Shown here in pieces: positions 24,885 to 33,745 of a stretch of DNA of 64,000 nt. How positions within the stretch are numbered: the first letter of the stretch is position 1; each line of letters starts with the position of its first letter. The translations under genes and the position numbers were made by a program. Origin of the DNA: CAG-791 sp963658695 (GTDB taxonomy: Bacteria > Bacillota > Clostridia > Lachnospirales > Lachnospiraceae); the NCBI GenBank assembly GCA_963658695.1, contig CAVKRN010000004.1:10168-74167 (forward strand), read 5' to 3'. The notes under the pieces are model-generated. The model ran no database searches. It was not told the origin of the DNA and saw only the letters and a program-made list of their open reading frames with translations.

Positions 24885-27005
24885 ATGATGAAAAAGAGAA
24901 TAGTGGGCGCTATACTTCCGGCGGTATTGACCGGTGTGACGGCACTCAATCCGATCATTGCCTGCGCGCAGAGTAATTCCGATGGGACGCAGGCAGCAGA
25001 GTATCTTCTCGGCAATCAGGAACAGGTGGAACGGCAGATCGAAGAGACAAAGCCGGACGAGTCACTTCCTGAGAAATTTGATTTAAGGGACAAGGGCGTG
25101 GTCACACCTGTGAAGTTTCAGAATCCATGGGGGACATGCTGGGGCTTTGCTGCGATTGCGGCAGCGGAGACGAGCATATTGTCGAGCCTTGGCACGACCT
25201 ATGAGGAGACGGGACTGGATCTTTCGGAGCATCATCTGGCATATTTTGCCAGAAGCTATATGAATGACGGTACTTCGCAGGATGGCGAAGGCATCCATGC
25301 GCTGGAGGGCGTTGACAGGGATCTTCTGGACGCAGGCGGAATCATGTTCACGGCTACATCCATTTTTTCCAGCGGAATCGGCGTCGTGGATGAGGAAACG
25401 GTTCCATACCGAGGCAAGAACAGCAAGGCAGAGGGATTCCTTCACAACATTTATTACAGCACAAATGATGACTGGTCGATTCCGGATGACTATAAGTTTC
25501 TGCAGAAGTATCAGCTGACCAATTCCGACATACTGCCGTCCCCCGCGGTTTATTCGGCGGATTGTGACGTCATGGAGGAGGCGGACCTGGACGTACGCAA
25601 TGCGGCATACATTGGGTATGACCAGAGCGCTACCGACACGATTAAAAAGGCCCTTATGGATGGAAAGGCGGTATCGATTGCGTTTGCGGCGGATACATAT
25701 ATGCCGTCGGATGCACTGAATGATGATCTGGATCCGGTGTATCTGAATACGGAAGACAATAAATGGACACATTATACCTATGACAGCGCACAGGCTACTC
25801 ACGCGGTAACCATTGTCGGCTGGGATGATACCATTAAGAGCACCGATTTCCTCGATCATTCGGAAGATGTATGGGGAGACGGAAATGCGTACCAGCCGGA
25901 AGGAGATGGTGCCTGGATTGTCAAGAACAGCTGGGGGGCCGATACGGAGGAGTTTCCGAACAAATTCAGCTGGGGAATTGAGAACGAGGAAGGCAAGGCA
26001 ACCGGATATTTTTATATTTCCTACTATGACAGGAGCCTTGTCGAACCTGAGATCTTTGAGTTTGATACCAGCAGCGATGCGGGAACGACCGGCTACATCA
26101 TTGATCAGTACGACTATCTGCAGTCGGATGGAACATCCGGATGGCTCAGTGACGGCAAGATGGCAATGGCTAATGTCTTCACGGCAGAGTACGACGAAGA
26201 GCTGGAAGCGTTGTCCTGTGAGACCAATGAAGAGGACACAGAGGTAGAATTCAAGGTATATCTTCTGGACGAGGATGCTACGTCTCCGGAGGATGGGCAG
26301 CTGGCAGCCGAGGCAAGCGGAAGCTTTGCCTATGCAGGATATCACCGGGTGGATGTGGACAAGCCGGTCTCCATTTCCAAGGGACAGAAGTATTCCGTGG
26401 TAGTGACCCAGCGTGTTTCGGCGGATGGGGAAAGCTGCTACGCAATCTCGACCAACTCCACAAAAACCAGCAAAGAAGGGGTCGAGGAGTACAACCGGCA
26501 GGTGTACTATGAGAACCGTGGGAGCGATCTTTCGGATTATGAGGATCAGCTCCTTGGCTATTACAGCGTGGGTGTTGTGAACCCGGGAGAAAGCTATCTC
26601 TACGCAGAAGAGGCAGGCGGCTGGACGGATTTCTCAGATATTGTTGCAGCCATTAAGGAAGAGCCGGACTACACGGAGTATGTGTATGACAATTTCCCGA
26701 TCAAAGCATACCTTGCCTTTGCGGATGAGGCGGAGATGACCGAGGAAACGGGCGACGAGCTGCCGGAGCTTGGTTACGCAGATCCGGCCGGAAGCATTCA
26801 CACAAAGACGGTTGTCATCATTGTGATCATCGTACTTGTCATTGCTTTGCTCATCGTGTGGAAGGTTCGCAAGTGCAAAAAATGGCGCAAAATGAAGAAG
26901 CAGCTTGCGGAGCAGACCAAGGAGATTGCACGGCTCCAGGAGGAAGTACACAAGCTTACGGAGATAAAGGCAAAAGAAGAGAATCCGGTGCAGGACCCAA
27001 ACTAA
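24885..27005 (+). CDS. Membrane-anchored papain-family (C1A) cysteine protease
   Basis: 706 residues from the ATG at 24885 (AAAGGGG just upstream). Signal peptide (MMKKRIVGAILPAVLTGVTA), short propeptide-like stretch, then a C1A peptidase: PEKFDLRDKG, catalytic Cys85 in NPWGTCWGFA, His306 in ATHAVTIVGWDD, Asn348 in WIVKNSWG. A large insertion lies between Cys and His. After it comes a beta-rich, lectin-like accessory domain (about 400-550). Near the end is a membrane helix (about 642-662, VVIIVIIVLVIALLIVW), then a basic stretch and a cytoplasmic coiled-coil tail (QLAEQTKEIARLQEEVHKL). The protease should be anchored facing out. The stop codon lies inside an R1 repeat. Confidence 0.88.
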   Translation: MMKKRIVGAILPAVLTGVTALNPIIACAQSNSDGTQAAEYLLGNQEQVERQIEETKPDESLPEKFDLRDKGVVTPVKFQNPWGTCWGFAAIAAAETSILSSLGTTYEETGLDLSEHHLAYFARSYMNDGTSQDGEGIHALEGVDRDLLDAGGIMFTATSIFSSGIGVVDEETVPYRGKNSKAEGFLHNIYYSTNDDWSIPDDYKFLQKYQLTNSDILPSPAVYSADCDVMEEADLDVRNAAYIGYDQSATDTIKKALMDGKAVSIAFAADTYMPSDALNDDLDPVYLNTEDNKWTHYTYDSAQATHAVTIVGWDDTIKSTDFLDHSEDVWGDGNAYQPEGDGAWIVKNSWGADTEEFPNKFSWGIENEEGKATGYFYISYYDRSLVEPEIFEFDTSSDAGTTGYIIDQYDYLQSDGTSGWLSDGKMAMANVFTAEYDEELEALSCETNEEDTEVEFKVYLLDEDATSPEDGQLAAEASGSFAYAGYHRVDVDKPVSISKGQKYSVVVTQRVSADGESCYAISTNSTKTSKEGVEEYNRQVYYENRGSDLSDYEDQLLGYYSVGVVNPGESYLYAEEAGGWTDFSDIVAAIKEEPDYTEYVYDNFPIKAYLAFADEAEMTEETGDELPELGYADPAGSIHTKTVVIIVIIVLVIALLIVWKVRKCKKWRKMKKQLAEQTKEIARLQEEVHKLTEIKAKEENPVQDPN

Positions 27006-27134
27006 CTGGCCCTTTTTCCTGATTGCACGTGTCAAAAATCCTCAGCGTAGCCCGCTACGCCTACGTTTTTTGACACGCACCCTCAGAAAAAAGTTCTGCG
27101 TTATTTGGCTAGTTATTTTGCAAACGATGTACTA
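26999..27134. repeat. Repeat family R1, longest copy
   Basis: Starts within the protease stop codon with AACTAACTGGCCCTTTTTCC. The core hairpin is GTGTCAAAAATCC..GCGTAG with CTACGC..TTTTTTGACAC. It ends with GGCTAGTTATTTTGCAAACG and ATGTACT. In its reverse complement the element aligns over its core with 5302-5414. The right end is the complement of the sequence entering at 63948, suggesting terminal inverted repeats of about 27 bp in a full element. Confidence 0.82.
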
Positions 27135-27218
27135 GTGACGGGAGCCGGCGATGATGACCGGTTGGGATGTTCATTCGTCGCCCCCGCCGCTGAGGGAATG
27201 TCGTACATGAAATAGAAG

Positions 27219-27265
27219 GCGCACAGGAATGTCGATGAGAGACATTTCTGTGCGTCTTCTTCTTA
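27219..27265. terminator. Terminator between convergent protease and glycosyltransferase genes
   Basis: GCGCACAGGAATGTC pairs with GACATTTCTGTGCGT around GATGAGA and is followed by CTTCTTCTT. It is placed between the convergent genes ending at 27005 and 27304. Confidence 0.7.
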
Positions 27266-27303
27266 AAAGTATAGATCGATGGAAACATGCGGCATTGGAG
27301 CCG

Positions 27304-28341
27304 TCATGATCCGTTTTGACTGAGAGATGAGTTCGCAGCATGCAGTGTTCTTCGGATTTTGCGGATCGCCTTGCGGCAAAACCGCCCGACGGTCAAATCA
27401 AAGCGATGGGTGAACCTTGTCCACGCGGTGATGGGCGGCAGGATCAGGTACTCGTATTCTTCGCGGTGCGAGAGAAGATAGGCGGGATAGGTATCGTCGA
27501 GTTCAACGCGGCAGAAGCTCGCATTCCGTCCGAAAATATCCTGTCCCAGAACCAGCTTGTCCATGGTTTCTGCAATGATCTCCGCATCGTTGTATTCCTG
27601 ATGGGCGGCCGCACGTATTTTGGTTCCGATGCGGCCTAGCACATTGGTCTCCTGATGCCCGCCCATGTAGCCAAAGTGCCAGCCACCGTCCTCCACGCGG
27701 ACGGAACGCGGATCCGTGACCGGAACCAGATCACGAAGACGGACGATTCCCTCGGCCGGAATGCTGCGAATGCTACAGATCTTAGTGCCCAGCCACTTTC
27801 TTTCACGCTCGGGAATCCCCGGAAACTCGCCGGTGATGGAATGAAGCCGAACCGGTTTCTCTTCCATGTTCAAAAAGACATAGAAATTCCGCTGGGCAAG
27901 GTGATAGACCTTTGTAGGATCGTAGTTCGCAAGAACGCGGGAAAGGGCAGCGGGATTAGGAATCTCATCCAGATCGCCGAACAGAATGACATCCGTGTCC
28001 GAAAGTCCCTGCAGGTGATCCATCAGATGATTCTTCTGAAAATAGTCCCGCCGGTGCGTCAGCGGCTGACCGGGAATCTCGGGGGCATACGCTGCGGCAG
28101 CAGGATTTTCGTGAATGCCGTCCTCGTCAAGGACATCGTCTTCCACTACAACGTAATCAATTTTGTGAAGGAAGGGGGCGAACATGTCCTTATGCGCAGC
28201 AAAGCACAGCTCCTTTTTGTCGCCGGAGAAGGTCCGTGTTGCCTCTTCGATCACAAAGCGGTCGACGTACGGATCCAGCACATGCAGGCGGAGCTTTAAG
28301 ATATCCAGTTCATTAAAAAAGGGAATGCAGTCAATAACCAT
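27304..28341 (-). CDS. Glycosyltransferase family 17 (GT17) protein
   Basis: 345 residues from the ATG at 28339-28341 (GGAG upstream). The N-terminus CIPFFNELDILKLRLHVL, then FVIEEATRTFSGDKKEL and the metal-binding-type DVILFGDLDEIPNP, is the GT17 signature known from beta-1,4-mannosyl-glycoprotein GlcNAc transferases and many bacterial capsule enzymes. The C-terminus is basic. Its start overlaps the end of the upstream gene by 11 bases. Last gene of a four-gene glycan cluster. Donor and acceptor sugars unknown. Confidence 0.85.
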   Translation of the reverse strand: MVIDCIPFFNELDILKLRLHVLDPYVDRFVIEEATRTFSGDKKELCFAAHKDMFAPFLHKIDYVVVEDDVLDEDGIHENPAAAAYAPEIPGQPLTHRRDYFQKNHLMDHLQGLSDTDVILFGDLDEIPNPAALSRVLANYDPTKVYHLAQRNFYVFLNMEEKPVRLHSITGEFPGIPERERKWLGTKICSIRSIPAEGIVRLRDLVPVTDPRSVRVEDGGWHFGYMGGHQETNVLGRIGTKIRAAAHQEYNDAEIIAETMDKLVLGQDIFGRNASFCRVELDDTYPAYLLSHREEYEYLILPPITAWTRFTHRFDLTVGRFCRKAIRKIRRTLHAANSSLSQNGS

Positions 28342-29098
28342 GCTTATTTCTCCAGTACTTGCTCTTGCGCCAGAATAAAAGGGGACGGACGGCATTTCGA
28401 ATGCGGTCTGCCGGTGAGACAAAGCGAGGGTAGGAGGCGTTTTCTCCGCGCCACTTGTGAAAGGCAAAGGGCTCGATTCCCTCATTCTCCGGCAAGGAAT
28501 GCTCGCGGCCAAAGCGCACGGCGGTCTCTAAGGGTGCGAAGGTAAGACCGTCTGTCTCCATCTGATTCTTAGAATGGCAACAGAGAAAAATATCCTCATT
28601 GTAGAACCCATCATCGACGGGAACCCATGGGAGCTGGTGCTCGGCAGGGTAGGCAAGAAGGCGACGGGAGCGAATGGAGACGCTGTTGCCGACGCGGCAG
28701 ATATTTCCCCTGGAATCCCGGTAGGCGTAATCGTTCGTTGGAAGAGGCCAGGGAGAGCCGATGTAGTCATAGAGCAGGAAGTCATCGCTCCACTTTTCTG
28801 GGTGGATGACAAAGCCATCCGCGTGGACCAGAAGAATGAAATCGGTCGTGATGTACGGCGTTAGCTCGTAAACCATGAAATGATTGAACTTGTCGATGCT
28901 GTCGATTTTATCGCAGCGGGCAAAGCGAATACCGGAGGGAAGCCCAAAGGGCTTTTTGTCTGTCACCAGAACGACATCGCCGAAATCGATGCCCCGCATG
29001 GAATACTCCATCGCTTTTATGGTTTCGTAGAGCTTTACACTGGTAACCGCTGTCAGTGTCACGTTGGGAAGCTGGAGCTTCCCATTTTTATAGTTCAT
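28331..29098 (-). CDS. DUF5672-type glycosyltransferase-like protein
   Basis: 255 residues. Features: VTLTAVTSVKLYETIKAMEYS, VVLVTDKKPFGLPSGI, the acidic TDFILLVHADGFVIHPEKW (a DxD-like position is replaced by HADGF), YDYIGSPWP, VGNSVSIRSRRLL and a DDGFYNEDIFLC block. These fit the DUF5672 family, usually found in polysaccharide loci and presumed to transfer sugars. Overlaps the GT17 gene, implying co-translation. Upstream spacing to the GT11-like gene is 96 bases. Confidence 0.75.
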   Translation of the reverse strand: MNYKNGKLQLPNVTLTAVTSVKLYETIKAMEYSMRGIDFGDVVLVTDKKPFGLPSGIRFARCDKIDSIDKFNHFMVYELTPYITTDFILLVHADGFVIHPEKWSDDFLLYDYIGSPWPLPTNDYAYRDSRGNICRVGNSVSIRSRRLLAYPAEHQLPWVPVDDGFYNEDIFLCCHSKNQMETDGLTFAPLETAVRFGREHSLPENEGIEPFAFHKWRGENASYPRFVSPADRIRNAVRPLLFWRKSKYWRNKHGY

Positions 29099-29194
29099 GA
29101 AAAATATCCCTTTCTGACGCGCTCGCAGCTGCCGGAAGTCTTGTTCGAAAGAACACTTCTATAGAACGTTCCCCTTGCATGTGTGCCGTTTCGT

Positions 29195-30241
29195 CTACTT
29201 GGGGCTCCATGTCTTGATGATGCCGGCTCTTCGAAGGAGCGAGCGCTCGATTTTGCGGAGATAAAACCGTCCGTACAGGAGCTTACGACGCAGAATCTGC
29301 AGGCAATAGCGCAGCCTTCCGGGGCGCATGTTGCGGCGCGCATACAGGCGCGAGGTCTTTTTGTATTCCTCCAGCTCTTTGCGGCATTCGTCCGGCTCCC
29401 AGATATTGCCCTGCCGGTCCTGGTAATGCAGAAAGCTGTATATGTTTTGTTCCGAGGACCAGAAGCCGTCGCTGATATTGTGCCTTGCCCAGTACTTGGG
29501 GGCGATGGCATACCGAAGTTCTGTGCTGGTGATCACCGGCATCAGAGAAAAGGAAGAATTGGAGAGAATGAGGTAGCGCGCGTTTTTGATGGTGACGTAG
29601 TCCTTCCCTACATCAAAATGATGGCACTCATATTCCGGGAGAACCTTTTTGGCGGCTTCCTCGTCTTCGGTGACAATCATAAAGCGCATGTCCGGGTTGA
29701 TCTTTTTCATATTGGCAATGGCGTGAAGCCAGTAGCGCCGGTCCAGGTAGAGCTCCGGATGTCCGGTGTATTCACCGCCCCGCATATTGATGATGCAGAG
29801 GTCATCTGCCGTATATTCATAGGATTCGTATTCCGGTTTGACCTTCAGCCAGGTCCGAATCTCGGGAATGTGATGCCCAAAATAACGCTCATCCTGCAGG
29901 TTACCGTACAAAAGCGTCTGATCCTTTATGCGGTAGACCCGCTCATCCGGACCGCTGATGTAGCAGCCGTTTGCCATATCGTGACGGGAATTTCCCATGT
30001 AGAGGCGATCGTCCTGCTCATCAAAGCGGGTGTACTGCTCCATTTGCTCCCGCGGGATTTCCTCCCCCAGATCAAGGTCCATAAAATACATGCCTTTATT
30101 GGACTGTGCAACATTCCCTACCTGTTGCGGGTTGACGCAGCCGAAGGAAAATCCGAGATCCTTGGCAATGCAGCGCCCGGATATAAAGAAAAACAGTTGA
30201 TTTCCGAGTCCAAAGCCCGGGATGAATTCAACTCCGATCAT
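29195..30241 (-). CDS. GT11-like (alpha-1,2-fucosyltransferase family) glycosyltransferase
   Basis: 348 residues. The opening PGFGLGNQLFFFISGRCIA matches the GGLGNQMFQ motif of GT11; CIINMRGGEYTGHPELYLDR fits the HxRRGDY donor-binding block (with N-M-R-G-G-E-Y) and YLILSNSSFSLMPVI fits the SNSSFSWW motif. These enzymes usually transfer L-fucose from GDP-fucose; the altered HxRRGDY motif makes the sugar uncertain. The long basic C-terminus (RRKLLYGRFYLRKIERSLLR) may dock to the membrane. Part of the surface glycan cluster. Confidence 0.75.
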   Translation of the reverse strand: MIGVEFIPGFGLGNQLFFFISGRCIAKDLGFSFGCVNPQQVGNVAQSNKGMYFMDLDLGEEIPREQMEQYTRFDEQDDRLYMGNSRHDMANGCYISGPDERVYRIKDQTLLYGNLQDERYFGHHIPEIRTWLKVKPEYESYEYTADDLCIINMRGGEYTGHPELYLDRRYWLHAIANMKKINPDMRFMIVTEDEEAAKKVLPEYECHHFDVGKDYVTIKNARYLILSNSSFSLMPVITSTELRYAIAPKYWARHNISDGFWSSEQNIYSFLHYQDRQGNIWEPDECRKELEEYKKTSRLYARRNMRPGRLRYCLQILRRKLLYGRFYLRKIERSLLRRAGIIKTWSPK

Positions 30242-30295
30242 AATGGCGAAACCTCATTGGTTGTGGGTGATGCAGGTGCCAGCCAAGCGGCAGGG

Positions 30296-30362
30296 TGGCG
30301 GAGAACGTCCCCTGATCGGACAACTCCGCTAGGACCCGTCGCTTGATAGGCGAGTGAATTGT
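30296..30362. repeat. Repeat family R4 copy
   Basis: CTGATCGGACAACTCCGC then GGACCCGTCGCTTGATAGG and GTGAATTGTAACC, in the same order as the copy at 18855-18909. Occupies the gap between the flippase stop and the GT11-like start. Confidence 0.55.
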
Positions 30363-30368
30363 AACCGG

Positions 30369-32207
<1,839 letters not shown>

Positions 32208-32338
32208 GAATGTGGATTCTCCCTGTCGCCTGGCGGCGTCTGCGTGGTAAGTAATGACGTTTCATTATACCACACGGGGGAGATGGTTATACATCTACTG
32301 CAGAAGTGATACAATGGATCAGTTAGTGTGTTGCGGTA

Positions 32339-32367
32339 TCGTCGCTGAAGGGTGTCGGTACAGTAAC
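32339..32367. repeat. Repeat family R4 copy
   Basis: TCGTCGCTGAAGGGTG followed by TCGGTACAGTAAC; the second half is identical to 22870-22882. A related CCCTGTCGCCTGGCGGCG lies at 32221. Both are in the divergent gap before the carboxypeptidase. Confidence 0.45.
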
Positions 32368-32452
32368 GTTAGTGTGATCAATTACAATGATGGATGATTA
32401 CTGAACAAACGATCGCCTGCAAGAGGGCGACGGATTGCTTTTACAGGTGACG

Positions 32453-33745
32453 ATGGATAGACAAAATGAACAGCCCCGCAGCAGGCGGGAATATGAGAAC
32501 GAGGATGCAAGACGCCGGCGTCTGCGCAGGGCAAGAAGAGCCAGAAGAGAACGGGAGCTCCGGAGGAAAAAGCGGATTCTGGCGGTGGTGATTATCTTGG
32601 GTGTCGTTCTGATCGCAGTTCTTGGAACTGTTGCAGTGCGCGGCGTCTTGTCAAACCGGGAAACTTCCGTGACGGATGTCGCCGGTACGGATGCAACGAT
32701 GGCGGAGATCGTGTCCGAATCGGAGAATACGTCAGAGAGCGTCGATGGAATGCAGAGCACGGATGCGCAGGATACCGCCGGGCAGACGTCTGCGGTGGAT
32801 GGACCGTATGTGTTTACGGAAACCGGCAGCACCGTTCAGCTGGGGGAGAGTCTGACGGACATTTCGATTTATGATGCACAGCGGCACATTACATCTGAGA
32901 ATGCGCAGACGCAAACCACGGAAAGCACCATAAGTGACGCGGATAAGGAAGAGGCAGCAAAGGCATCGGACTATGTGGACAGCCAGTACGCCATTCTGGT
33001 GAACACCACGACAGGAGAAATTCTGGCGGAGCGCCGTGCATTTGAGCGGATGGTTCCGGCATCCATGACCAAGGTGATGACGCTTCTGGTAGCGGTGGAG
33101 GCGATGGAAGATCAGGAGGCGCAGCTGCAGGATGTGGTGACCATCACCCAAGAGATCTGTGATGAATCCTACAGCTCCGGATCCAGCTTTGTGGGATACG
33201 GTGTGGGGGATACGGCTACGGTAGAGGATCTTTTGTACGGCGCTATTCTTCCTTCGGGAGCAGATGCGGCCATGGCGCTGGCGGAGTATACTTCCGGAAC
33301 GCAGGAGGCCTTTGCGGAGCGTATGAACCGGAAGGCACAGGAGCTTGGCATTTCCGAAACAACCCACTTTACCAACTGCGTAGGCCTATACAATGAGGAT
33401 CATTACAGTACGGCCTATGATATGTGCGTAATCATGCGGGCTGCCATTGATAATGAGCTCTGCCGAAAGGTACTTTCGGCACATACATGGACAACCGGTG
33501 CGTTGAAGGATAATCCAAATGGTGTGGAGCTTTCCAACTGGTTCCTTCGGCGTATTGAGGATCACGATTCCGGCGGAACCGTGATCTGCGGAAAGACGGG
33601 ATTTGTCAATGAATCCGGCAACTGCGCGGTCAGCTACCAGGAGTCAGAGGATGGAACCGGGTACATTGCCTGCACAGGGCTGACCTATAATCTGTGGCGC
33701 TGCATTTATGATCATGTTGCCTTATATAAAACCTATGCGAAATAA
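32453..33745 (+). CDS. D-alanyl-D-alanine carboxypeptidase (peptidase S11)
   Basis: 430 residues from the ATG at 32453 (AGGTGA upstream; an in-frame TTG at 32435 is less likely). A very basic N-terminus (RRRRLRRARRARRERELRRK), one membrane helix (ILAVVIILGVVLIAVLG), an acidic linker of about 100 residues, then the DacA/DacF domain: SMTK nucleophile motif in MVPASMTKVMTLL, SGAD in place of the usual SxN, and KTG in CGKTGFVNESGN. It trims the terminal D-Ala of peptidoglycan stem peptides outside the cell. The usual C-terminal beta domain is missing. Overlaps the next gene by 38 bases. Confidence 0.88.
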   Translation: MDRQNEQPRSRREYENEDARRRRLRRARRARRERELRRKKRILAVVIILGVVLIAVLGTVAVRGVLSNRETSVTDVAGTDATMAEIVSESENTSESVDGMQSTDAQDTAGQTSAVDGPYVFTETGSTVQLGESLTDISIYDAQRHITSENAQTQTTESTISDADKEEAAKASDYVDSQYAILVNTTTGEILAERRAFERMVPASMTKVMTLLVAVEAMEDQEAQLQDVVTITQEICDESYSSGSSFVGYGVGDTATVEDLLYGAILPSGADAAMALAEYTSGTQEAFAERMNRKAQELGISETTHFTNCVGLYNEDHYSTAYDMCVIMRAAIDNELCRKVLSAHTWTTGALKDNPNGVELSNWFLRRIEDHDSGGTVICGKTGFVNESGNCAVSYQESEDGTGYIACTGLTYNLWRCIYDHVALYKTYAK

